64,000 bases of DNA from Paludibacteraceae bacterium (GTDB lineage: Bacteria > Bacteroidota > Bacteroidia > Bacteroidales > Paludibacteraceae). The translations under genes were made by a program, and so were the position numbers. Below the pieces are notes generated by a model. The model was not told the origin of the DNA, made no database searches, and saw only the letters and a program-made list of their open reading frames with translations. The stretch is from positions 22,873-86,872 of the forward strand of contig JAEEMG010000002.1 in the NCBI GenBank assembly GCA_016283095.1, read 5' to 3'. Shown here piece after piece: positions 56,312-63,456 of the stretch (position 1 is the first letter of the stretch; every line of letters starts with the position of its first letter).

Positions 56312-57169
56312 ATGAATCTTAAATTTATTATGATGAGCTCTCTATTGATGGGCTGTTCTCTTTTTACGTCATGTGCCAAAGAAGAGGCGGAAGATCATAA
56401 AAATGCGTTAGTGGATAATACTTCCATAAAAATGGGTAGCGGAGTATTTTCTGTGTCGACGAACAAGAAAGTGAATTTTGCTACAGGTAATGTGCAATAC
56501 CAACCTTCATCGAACACTTGGCGTTTTGCACCTACTCAGTATGATGCGAAACTGACGGATAATGAAAAAAGATCAGACTCGGCTTATAACGGTTGGATTG
56601 ACCTTTTCGGATGGAGTTCAAAAGCCAACTATTATGGAGTTTCAACCTCAACCAACGATGCAGACTACGTAGGTGTTTTTGAAGATTGGGGAAAAATTTT
56701 CGGCGACGGATGGCGTACCTTGACTTTTGCAGAATGGGATTATCTGTTGTTCAACAGAACAACATCTGCAGGAAGTTATTGTTTTAGCTGGGCTGAGGTA
56801 AACGGAATGTTCGGATTGATTTTATTCCCAGACAATTATGTTAATCCAGATGTAGAGTGCACCTATTTCGACACAAAAGATAACTATCTAAAACTGGACT
56901 ATAGGAAATTAAACTCTTTCGACCTTGAAAAATGGGCGAAATTGGAGTCTGCAGGTGTAGTTTTCCTTCCTGCATCTGGTTATTATGGAAATGACAAATA
57001 CTACGACATGGGGCAGGCAGGCGATTATTGGAGTTCCACCTTGTTTGAGTACGATCCCAAATCTTCGTACGCTTTGTTTTTCGAGGAGGAAGATTATTTT
57101 TGTTCCGCACGTTGCAGCAAACGATTCTCGACAGGCGGATCTATCCGTCTTGTGAACGAAACAAAATAG
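56312..57169 (+). CDS. FISUMP/formylglycine-like lipoprotein
   Basis: 285 residues, lipobox FTSC (Cys21), then acidic residues. The mature part has the pattern of Fibrobacter-succinogenes-paralogous-type domains: FATGNVQYQPSSNTWRFAP, DGWRTLTFAEWDYLL, GVVFLPASGYY, and GDYWSSTLFEYDPKSSYALF with a C-terminal GSIRLV. These are usually surface proteins of unknown function. It is alone, with a 205-bp inverted-repeat element starting 7 bp after the stop. Confidence 0.75.
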   Translation: MNLKFIMMSSLLMGCSLFTSCAKEEAEDHKNALVDNTSIKMGSGVFSVSTNKKVNFATGNVQYQPSSNTWRFAPTQYDAKLTDNEKRSDSAYNGWIDLFGWSSKANYYGVSTSTNDADYVGVFEDWGKIFGDGWRTLTFAEWDYLLFNRTTSAGSYCFSWAEVNGMFGLILFPDNYVNPDVECTYFDTKDNYLKLDYRKLNSFDLEKWAKLESAGVVFLPASGYYGNDKYYDMGQAGDYWSSTLFEYDPKSSYALFFEEEDYFCSARCSKRFSTGGSIRLVNETK

Positions 57170-57176
57170 GTTTCAC

Positions 57177-57381
57177 TAAAGACGGCTTCTATAAATTACG
57201 ATTTTGATTTTGCCATAAATATTATTTAGATTTTTTTTTTGGGGGGGCATTTGTCACAGGTTGTTCATATTCTTTCAGTCACGGGTTCGCATCTATTCCT
57301 CGCAAATATGTCTAATCCGATAAAAAACAAAGCTAAATGCCATTCAAGATCTCTCAACTTAATTTATAGAAGTCGTCTTTA
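57177..57381. mobile_element. 205-bp element with 22-bp terminal inverted repeats (MITE-like)
   Basis: The left end (57177-57198) and right end (57360-57381) are inverted copies of a 22-bp sequence with one mismatch, beginning TAAAGACG and continuing CTTCTATAAATTA. TA at each edge would fit a TA target duplication. The interior has no ORF and carries a T10G7 tract at 57231-57247. No transposase is in the window. Confidence 0.65.
57231..57247 (+). repeat. T10G7 homopolymer tract
   Basis: Ten T (57231-57240) directly followed by seven G (57241-57247) within the 205-bp element. The longest G-run noticed in the window. Confidence 0.9.
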
Positions 57382-57388
57382 TTAAATA

Positions 57389-57641
57389 TTTTAACGTGAG
57401 TTCGATAAATTGTAATCTGCTAATCATTTTCTCCACTTCAAGATTGAATTCTCACCTCTTATAAAAAGGCATAACCTTTCTCTGTAAGCCTTGTGTCTCT
57501 GTGATTTTATTAAATTTTATGTGCTCGCCTACGGCTCGCACGTGGGTAGGGGTTAGGACGTTCCGTCCTTAACAATCCTCATTTATGACACTCCAACTAT
57601 CATTTTTCCCCTATTTTTAATTTCGTCGAATTAACGTTATT
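57389..57641 (+). repeat. Dispersed palindromic repeat, copy E (most complete)
   Basis: The left end TTAACGTGAGTTCGATAAAT (57391-57410) and the right end are imperfect inverted repeats (about 15 of 20 matching). The order inside is TTCTCACCTC, TTTCTCTGTAAGCC, the 21-nt palindrome GTGCTCGCC...GGCTCGCAC (57521-57541), palindrome TTAGGACGTTCCGTCCTTAA (57553-57572), CAATCCTCATTTATGACAC, CTCCAACTATC, TTCGTCGAATTAACG. About 250 bp, no ORF. Confidence 0.85.
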
Positions 57642-57669
57642 TTACATTAAAGTTCATTCAGCGACCATA

Positions 57670-57890
57670 AAACAAAATTATTAAGGGCGGAGGATCCTCT
57701 CAAAAAAGAGTTTGTAAGAGCGAGCGGTAAAAAAATTAAAGTTTCTTCTTTTATCCGATAACATAGCAAATAAATAACCTAAACAAATCCTTATGCTCTC
57801 AAAAGCTATGTATCTCTGATGTAAAATCTACGCTCGCATCTTCTGCAGCACCACGATTAAAGTTATTAACACTCCTCATTTTAGTTGATG
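57670..57890. repeat. Divergent fragment related to the dispersed repeat
   Basis: AATTATTAAGGGCGGAGGAT at about 57676 and CGCTCGCATCTTC at about 57830, then TTATTAACACTCCTCATTTT at about 57863, echo the words of copies A-E without clean palindromes. It is probably a decayed copy. Confidence 0.4.
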
Positions 57891-58042
57891 TATGCAACTA
57901 ACAACGACTTTTTCATCAAATTCTAACAGTAACGGATTGTCAATCAAACGACATATCATATACAATACTTTTGAAAACAAATTTTGTTTACTGAATTCGA
58001 TTTTTACATTATCAAATATTATTTTTATTTCACATTTTTTAA

Positions 58043-58050
58043 TACCTTTG
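58043..58050 (+). promoter_or_regulatory. -7 element of the GH5 gene
   Basis: TACCTTTG at 58043-58050, identical to the tRNA promoters' -7 element, 38 bp before the ATG. The -33 region is AT-rich with no TTTG at the expected distance. Confidence 0.5.
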
Positions 58051-58087
58051 CCTACATCATTTACTTAGCAAACCAAAAGTATATAAT

Positions 58088-59227
58088 ATGAATAACAAAT
58101 TTTTAGGACTAATTCTCGGCGCAGGTGTCGCTGCAATGACATCATGCGGAGGTAACGCAGGACAGAACACAACTGAGCCAGCGTCAGATTCAACAAGCAC
58201 TGAATTCACACTAAACCGTGGAGTGAACCTAGACCATTGGTTGAGCCAGAGAGGTGAAGGCGTGGATATCGACCCTAACTACATCTCAAAGAAAGATTTT
58301 GAGACAATCAAAAAGCTTGGTTTCGACTTTGTACGTGTGCCAATCGAAGAGCAGCTTATGTACAACACAGACCTTACTCGCCGCAAGATCGGATTCGACC
58401 TTCTTGACAGTGCTGTTAAATGGTCAGACGAGACTGGTTTGAAGATGATCTGTGACCTTCACATCATCCGTTCATTCCACTTCAACAGCGAGAACGGAGA
58501 AGCGAATACATTGTTTGAGAAAGAGGAGGCACAGGAAAACTTCGTGAAAGTTTGGTTGGACATTCAGGATTTCTTGAAGAACACACCAGAGGACAAGGTT
58601 GCTTACGAGCTTCTTAACGAGGTCACTACTCAGGATCCTGAGAATTGGAACAAATTGATCGCAAAGGTACATAAGGCTATCCGTGCCAACGAGCCGACAA
58701 GAAAGATCATCATCGGTTCCAACCACTGGCAGATTCCTAGCACATTCCCTGACTTGAAAGTGCCAGAAAACGACAAGAACCTAATCTTGAGTTTCCACTA
58801 CTACAATCCTAACGTGATCACACACTACCAGGCAAGCTGGGCAGAATTCAAGGATTACAAAGGCAAGATCCAGTATCCTGGCGACGTGTTGCTTGACAAA
58901 GATTATTTCAATACAGTCGCAGACGAGAATGTCAGAGAGATCAGAAAGGGCATGTGTGGAGAGTGGAATGCAGAGAGAATGGAGAAAGAGATCTTGATTG
59001 CAAAGAACGTAGCTGACTCACTTGGATTGCCACTATTCTGCGGAGAGTTTGGAGTTTATCCATACCACGTATCTCCTGAGATCCGTATCAAATGGTACGA
59101 AGATATCATGGATGTGTTCCGCAAGAACAATATCTCATGCTGCCACTGGGGTTGGAAGAACGACTTCCCATGTGTAGACGAGAAGACATTGGAGCCTAAC
59201 GCTATTGCACCTATCATTGCAAAGTAA
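58088..59227 (+). CDS. Glycoside hydrolase family 5 lipoprotein
   Basis: 379 residues with lipobox MTSC (Cys20). A TIM-barrel has acid/base Glu178 in YELLNEVTTQDPENWN and nucleophile Glu320 in LFCGEFGVYP; DLHIIRSFHF and SFHYYNP are further GH5 landmarks. It is an endo-beta-glucanase or related enzyme anchored in the envelope; substrate not determined. Codon use is of the highly-expressed type (GAG, AAG, CAG, AAC favoured). It stands alone, not in a polysaccharide utilisation locus with SusC/D. Confidence 0.88.
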   Translation: MNNKFLGLILGAGVAAMTSCGGNAGQNTTEPASDSTSTEFTLNRGVNLDHWLSQRGEGVDIDPNYISKKDFETIKKLGFDFVRVPIEEQLMYNTDLTRRKIGFDLLDSAVKWSDETGLKMICDLHIIRSFHFNSENGEANTLFEKEEAQENFVKVWLDIQDFLKNTPEDKVAYELLNEVTTQDPENWNKLIAKVHKAIRANEPTRKIIIGSNHWQIPSTFPDLKVPENDKNLILSFHYYNPNVITHYQASWAEFKDYKGKIQYPGDVLLDKDYFNTVADENVREIRKGMCGEWNAERMEKEILIAKNVADSLGLPLFCGEFGVYPYHVSPEIRIKWYEDIMDVFRKNNISCCHWGWKNDFPCVDEKTLEPNAIAPIIAK

Positions 59228-59249
59228 TATAGGAATAAACCAATAATAG

Positions 59250-59287
59250 AATAAGGAGACGCGAATATTCACGTCTCCTTATTTTTT
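59250..59287. terminator. Terminator of the GH5 gene
   Basis: AATAAGGAGACG (59250-59261) pairs perfectly with CGTCTCCTTATT (59272-59283), followed by T-run. It may also serve the minus-strand gene ending at 59309. Confidence 0.9.
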
Positions 59288-59308
59288 CATTTCCTGCATT
59301 ATTATTTG

Positions 59309-59503
59309 TCATTTCCCCGACTTTCCTGCCTTGTAGACATTATACTCATGGACAATATCCTTCATATCATGCAACGTAAGTTTTCCATCTCGTATCTGCT
59401 GACACAATTCCGGATAGTCGCCAAACAGATTTTCATAAACTTTGTCATGACAGTCTTCCTTCGTCTTGTAAGATAAAGCACTCTTCTTCACACTGATTGC
59501 CAT
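59309..59503 (-). CDS. Small hypothetical protein
   Basis: 64 residues, starting MAISVKKSALSYKTKEDCHD, mostly charged and helical with YPELCQQIRDGKLTLHDMKD. No family was recognised. It is convergent with the GH5 gene and shares its terminator. Reading as coding is supported by the family-like length and a plausible ATG, but not by any known homologue. Confidence 0.5.
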   Translation of the reverse strand: MAISVKKSALSYKTKEDCHDKVYENLFGDYPELCQQIRDGKLTLHDMKDIVHEYNVYKAGKSGK

Positions 59504-59823
59504 GCCTATTTATGATTCCTTTCTTGAATAAATGAATATCAAAATCACTTTAAATAAAATGTTTTAAGCAAATTTCTGATTTCTTTTTTCCAAAAGCAAA
59601 ACAGCCATTCGCAAAACACATTGATTATCAATACTACACGAAACGTACTTAAAATTTCTTCAAACTAAAAATATGTTGTTAAGAATTTTTAGCATATTTT
59701 TTTGTGTTTATTGTTTGATTGTACGTTTTTGTTTTTTAGTTTTGCATTGGAAAAAGGAGAAAAATAGTGAAAAACCTTATTCCAGATTTTGGGAATTAAT
59801 TATTAACTAAAATATCTATCAAA
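59504..59823. other. 320-bp divergent regulatory region
   Basis: AT-rich. It holds the exact promoter at 59714-59744 and about 73 nt of leader for the lipoprotein at 59824. Nothing else was recognised, and no promoter for the minus-strand small gene is obvious. Confidence 0.5.
59714..59744 (+). promoter_or_regulatory. Promoter of the abundant-type lipoprotein gene
   Basis: TTTG (59714-59717), exactly 19 nt, TAGTTTTG (59737-59744). It predicts a leader of about 70 nt. Confidence 0.75.
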
Positions 59824-60321
59824 ATGAAGAAGATTTTTAATCTTGCAGTTATCTTGGCTACACTTATGGGTGCAGCAACATTCACTTCTTGTGAGGATGA
59901 CGAGGAAAAGGCACAGGAGAAGGCAGAAGAGCAGGCACTTACAGAGATTCAGGTAGTAGCTGGTGGTAAGTACTCAGTTTCAAATGCAGTTAAAGCATTT
60001 TCTTTCGAGGTTAAGTCTGTAGCTGGTTCTATCATGAACACACCAAAGGATCAGGTTGTTGTTATCGAAATCGATGGTTTCGATGGTCAGCTTACTCTTT
60101 CTGATGCTGGTGCATCTTACCTTGTATGGGATGGAACTCAGTTCATTACTCAGCAAACTGAGGCAGCAAAGAAAAACGTTGGTAACATCGTAGCTTGTCT
60201 AGCAGGAGCTAACTCAAAGGCTAACTACACAATCACTTCAGCTACAGTTAACGACACAATGAAGGGTCTTGGAGCTACTGAGTCTAAGTTCTCTAAGAAC
60301 AACCGTGCTGCTAACAAGTAA
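59824..60321 (+). CDS. Lipoprotein of unknown function, probably highly expressed
   Basis: 165 residues. Lipobox FTSC (Cys23) is followed by EDDEEKAQEKAEEQ, an acidic tract that fits surface export. The mature domain is small with alternating strands (VVVIEIDGFDGQLTLSDAGA). No family was recognised. Codon choice is as biased as in the ribosomal genes (GCT/GCA, AAG, GAG, CAG), unlike the toxin-antitoxin genes just downstream. It has an exact promoter and a strong terminator. Confidence 0.7.
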   Translation: MKKIFNLAVILATLMGAATFTSCEDDEEKAQEKAEEQALTEIQVVAGGKYSVSNAVKAFSFEVKSVAGSIMNTPKDQVVVIEIDGFDGQLTLSDAGASYLVWDGTQFITQQTEAAKKNVGNIVACLAGANSKANYTITSATVNDTMKGLGATESKFSKNNRAANK

Positions 60322-60345
60322 TTGTAAGACTAAGTCTGAAAAAAC

Positions 60346-60378
60346 AAAGAGCCGCATCCATTGGGTGTGGCTCTTTTT
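60346..60378 (+). terminator. Terminator after the lipoprotein gene
   Basis: AAAGAGCCGCATCC pairs with GGGTGTGGCTCTTT (one G-T pair) around ATT, then T-run. It lies 24 bp past the stop and ends before the next gene's ATG at 60412. Confidence 0.88.
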
Positions 60379-60411
60379 AAAATTAAGTTGGATTACGACA
60401 GATACAAAAAA

Positions 60412-60966
60412 ATGAATTTTGAAGAGATATTTAAAGATAAACTTTGGGCTGTAAGATACGATTCAGAAGATCAAAACGTATTATACAAATTGTTCAAAGA
60501 TTGGAACGATGTAGTTTGGCTAAAAGATTTTTTTGAAAAGAACATTGATGACCTTTCAGCATATTTCAAAATAACAAATCTTAACCAAGCCATATACGAC
60601 ACTATTGAAGACGCAGAAAAACTAGAATGTTTGATTTGCGACATCAACGAAAACAGTAATCTTGATGAATTATTTAGGCATCTTGAACCACAAAGGACAA
60701 AAGACGTTCTTCTTGGCAAAGAAAAAGCAAAAGGAGAATACACAAACAGGCACGCCTCGTGGCTTAGAATATATGCAATAAAGCTCACACATGGATTTTA
60801 TATAATCACAGGAGGAGCCATCAAGTTGACAAGGACTATGCAAGAAAGAGCTCATACTCTTGAAGAATTAAGGAAAATGGAAGAAGTGAGAAATTTCTTA
60901 CTTGCAAACAACATAATTGATGATTTAGCTTTGGAAGACTATTTAAAAGAATTAAACATTTCATAA
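60412..60966 (+). CDS. RelE/HigB-type toxin (putative)
   Basis: 184 residues from MNFEEIFKDKLWAVRYDSED. The C-terminal domain has SWLRIYAIKLTHGFYIITGG and AIKLTRTMQERAHTLEELRK, the pattern of RelE/HigB-like mRNA-interferase toxins with a helix-turn-helix partner. A TTG frame start 17 codons upstream overlaps the previous terminator and is rejected. It is followed one base later by an Xre-type gene, the reversed (toxin-first) order of higBA. Base use is more AT-rich than the flanking genes. Confidence 0.75.
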   Translation: MNFEEIFKDKLWAVRYDSEDQNVLYKLFKDWNDVVWLKDFFEKNIDDLSAYFKITNLNQAIYDTIEDAEKLECLICDINENSNLDELFRHLEPQRTKDVLLGKEKAKGEYTNRHASWLRIYAIKLTHGFYIITGGAIKLTRTMQERAHTLEELRKMEEVRNFLLANNIIDDLALEDYLKELNIS

Positions 60967-60967
60967 C

Positions 60968-61264
60968 ATGACAACAATAGCTGAAATCACAAAAAAACTC
61001 GAAAAATATAAGTCTCCTTTTCCAGACAAATGGAAAAATGAGGCTAACATACGTATTTGCCAAAGGCAAGAGTTGAGAAACACACAAACGCTAGCCATAA
61101 AGATCATTGAGATGATGGATAAAACAAAAATCTCAAAAAGCGAGTTGGCAAAAAAATTAAATATTGACAATGAATATCTAGAAAACATTCTACATTGTCA
61201 AATTTTTATGACTGACTCTGAAAAAAAAATTTTCGAAAAGAAACTGACTACAGACATACAATAA
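60968..61264 (+). CDS. Xre-family antitoxin (putative)
   Basis: 98 residues with a helix-turn-helix near residues 45-75 (MDKTKISKSELAKKLNIDNE). Downstream of a toxin gene with 1 bp between, it fits the HigA role: neutralising the toxin and repressing the operon. The domain was read from sequence; the pairing is inference. Confidence 0.7.
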   Translation: MTTIAEITKKLEKYKSPFPDKWKNEANIRICQRQELRNTQTLAIKIIEMMDKTKISKSELAKKLNIDNEYLENILHCQIFMTDSEKKIFEKKLTTDIQ

Positions 61265-61276
61265 ATATTTACAATT

Positions 61277-61540
61277 ATGGGAACAGCGACAAAAAACATC
61301 AGCGTCGACCTGCCAATCGACGACATCGACAGAATCGGCAGACTTGCACGCGAGAAAAAAATGAGCGTCAGCAAGTTTCTCTCCAGTTTGATAAGAAAAG
61401 AATCAAAGACTGAGGAAGAGAAAAGATGGGAACGTTTTTCGGCTTCACTTAAAGAAGAACAAGAAGACGCTGCATCAGCTGGATTTACAGAAGATGACTT
61501 AAATGATTTAATCAAAGAAGTGAGAAGAAAAGCGAAATGA
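61277..61540 (+). CDS. Ribbon-helix-helix-type antitoxin (putative)
   Basis: 87 residues. The N-terminal stretch KNISVDLPIDDIDRIGRLAR with KKMSVSKFLSSLIRK fits a ribbon-helix-helix DNA-binding domain, and an acidic tail (EEQEDAASAGFTEDDLNDLI) would bind the toxin. Its stop overlaps the start of the PIN gene as ATGA. It begins 12 bp after the first module. Confidence 0.8.
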   Translation: MGTATKNISVDLPIDDIDRIGRLAREKKMSVSKFLSSLIRKESKTEEEKRWERFSASLKEEQEDAASAGFTEDDLNDLIKEVRRKAK

Positions 61541-61962
61541 GAATTGTTATTGACACTAACGTTTTGATATCGGGGATTATATTTGGAGGGAAACCAAGCA
61601 AAATCATTGAATTGTTATTCGGCAAAAAAATATCCGTCTTTGCTTCTCCCGAAATGGTCGACGAATACAAAAGAATTTATGGGGAACTTGGGGAACGATA
61701 CGCAAAAAGGACCCACAACGAATTAAACGAGATTATCAACTCAATGAACATTCTCCCCTCCCACAGCCACATTGAAGCTTGCAGGGATCCCGACGACAAT
61801 AAGTTCATCGAATGTGCAATAGACAACAGATGCATTTATATAGTGAGTGGAGATAAAGACCTTTTGGTATTAGAACAGTATGAAGATATCGGCATTTTGA
61901 CAGTATCGGAATTTTTGGAGCAGTACGAAAAGAAACGACACAAAAACAGCACAAAAAACTGA
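61537..61962 (+). CDS. PIN-domain toxin (putative)
   Basis: 141 residues. The acidic PIN site is present: Asp6 (MRIVIDTNVLISG), Glu43 (MVDEYKRI), Asp87 (DPDDNKFIECA) and Asp106 (SGDKDLL). This matches the PIN toxins (COG1569 type) that cleave RNA, paired here with the ribbon-helix-helix gene. Ends 309 bp before serC. Confidence 0.87.
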   Translation: MRIVIDTNVLISGIIFGGKPSKIIELLFGKKISVFASPEMVDEYKRIYGELGERYAKRTHNELNEIINSMNILPSHSHIEACRDPDDNKFIECAIDNRCIYIVSGDKDLLVLEQYEDIGILTVSEFLEQYEKKRHKNSTKN

Positions 61963-62271
61963 CAAAGCACCGTCTTTTCATATCATTTTGACAAAAAGAG
62001 CGATAAATCCAAACAAAAAAATCATTTTGCACGAATAACGGCTTTTTATCAAGTCTCAAAAATCATTTTGCACGATTTTTAATATTTTTAATGACACATT
62101 GTCAATTAAAAAGGCATGTTTTAGATTAAATGTGCATAAATATTTTCATTTTGATATTAAAAAAGATTAGAAAAAAATTTCAAAGTCAGAAAAAAAATGT
62201 AATTTTGCAACGTCTTTTTAACAGAAAGACGACAAAATAGGTAATAAAAAATTTAATATAATCAGTTTAGT
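61963..62271. other. 309-bp gap with three direct repeats and the serC promoter
   Basis: ATCATTTTG occurs at 61983-61991, 62021-62029 and 62062-62070, about 39-41 bp apart. The last two extend to ATCATTTTGCACGA. A long AT-rich stretch leads to the serC promoter at 62178-62207. Confidence 0.6.
62178..62207 (+). promoter_or_regulatory. Promoter of serC
   Basis: TAATTTTG (62200-62207) matches TAnnTTTG. TTTC at 62178-62181 is 18 nt upstream, one base off the -33 element. The start would give a leader of about 55-60 nt. Confidence 0.55.
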
Positions 62272-63357
62272 ATGAGAAAACATATCTTCAACGCTGGTCC
62301 ATGCAAGTTGTCAGACAGAACTTTGACAAACACTGCTAAGGCTGTGCTAGAGATGGGCGAGACAGGTCAGTCTGTACTTGAGGTATCTCACCGTTCAGCA
62401 GATTTTCAGAAGGTTTATGATGAGACAGTAGCTCTAATGAAAGAGGTACTTTCCATTCCAGACAACTACTCCGTTATCTTCGTCGGTGGTGGTGCAAGCT
62501 TGCAGTTTGGCATGATCCCTTTCAACTTCTTGAAGACTAAGGCTGCATACGTTAACACTGGTGTATGGTCGAAGAAGGCTCTTAAAGAGGCTGAGCTTTG
62601 GGGAGAGGTCGTAGAGATCGCTTCTTCAGCAGACAAGAACTTCACATACTATCCAGAGCCAAAGAGCATTAAAATCCCTGCTGATGTAGACTACGTTCAC
62701 ATCACATCTAACAATACTATCCGCGGTACTGAGATTTTTGAGGATCTTGATTCTCCAGTTCCACTAATCGCCGACATGAGTTCAGATATCGCTTCACGTC
62801 CACTAGACGTAAGCAAGTACTTCATGATCTACGGTGGTTGCCAGAAGAACCTTGGACCTGCAGGTGCCACATTCGTAATCATCCGCAACGATTTCGTTGA
62901 TAAGGTAGCAGACCGTAAGATCCCTACAATGCTTAAGTACTCTACTCACGTTGACAACGGTTCAATGTTCAACACTCCTCCATGTGTATGTATCTACGCT
63001 ATCCGCGAGACTCTACTTTGGATCAAGGAGAACGGTGGTGTTGAGGGTATGGAGAAGCTTGCAATCCAGAGATGCGACGCTCTTTACAACTTCCTAGAGA
63101 ACTCTACTGTCTTCACTCCAGTAGTTGAGGCAGGTTCACGTTCAAGAATGAACGTTCCATTCCTTCTTCGTGGAAAGTACGCTACAGAGGCTCTTGAGAA
63201 GACATTCCTTGAGTTCGTTAAGACTAAGAACATCGTTGGTGTTAAGGGTCACCGTCTAGTTGGTGGATTCCGTGCTTCTATGTACAACGCTTGTACAATG
63301 GAAGACGTGAACGCTCTTATCGCAGCAATGAAGGAGTTCGAGGCAAAAGTAAAATAA
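62272..63357 (+). CDS. serC: Phosphoserine aminotransferase
   Basis: 361 residues. The PLP lysine is Lys192 in IYGGCQKNLGPAG. FNAGPCKLSD and VGGGASLQFGMIPFNFLK are SerC landmarks. It converts 3-phosphohydroxypyruvate and glutamate to 3-phosphoserine (serine synthesis; also pyridoxal phosphate synthesis in some bacteria). serA follows after 99 bp, so the two are likely an operon. Codons are of the highly-expressed type. Confidence 0.96.
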   Translation: MRKHIFNAGPCKLSDRTLTNTAKAVLEMGETGQSVLEVSHRSADFQKVYDETVALMKEVLSIPDNYSVIFVGGGASLQFGMIPFNFLKTKAAYVNTGVWSKKALKEAELWGEVVEIASSADKNFTYYPEPKSIKIPADVDYVHITSNNTIRGTEIFEDLDSPVPLIADMSSDIASRPLDVSKYFMIYGGCQKNLGPAGATFVIIRNDFVDKVADRKIPTMLKYSTHVDNGSMFNTPPCVCIYAIRETLLWIKENGGVEGMEKLAIQRCDALYNFLENSTVFTPVVEAGSRSRMNVPFLLRGKYATEALEKTFLEFVKTKNIVGVKGHRLVGGFRASMYNACTMEDVNALIAAMKEFEAKVK

Positions 63358-63413
63358 ATCATCTATATGGGCTCACGGTTGTGCGTCCATTAAATGAATT
63401 GATAAATTTGGTA

Positions 63414-63435
63414 GAGACGCACGGTCGTGCGTCTC
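63414..63435. other. Perfect hairpin between serC and serA
   Basis: GAGACGCAC (63414-63422) pairs with GTGCGTCTC (63427-63435) around GGTC. No T-run, so transcription probably continues into serA. A degenerate half copy lies at 63370-63387. Confidence 0.7.
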
Positions 63436-63456
63436 CACGTTTTAATAGAAAAAGTC

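Noticed and set aside
60361..60411. TTG-initiated extension of the RelE/HigB-like toxin
   Set aside because: It overlaps the terminator of the previous gene (60346-60378). The ATG at 60412 is a better start.
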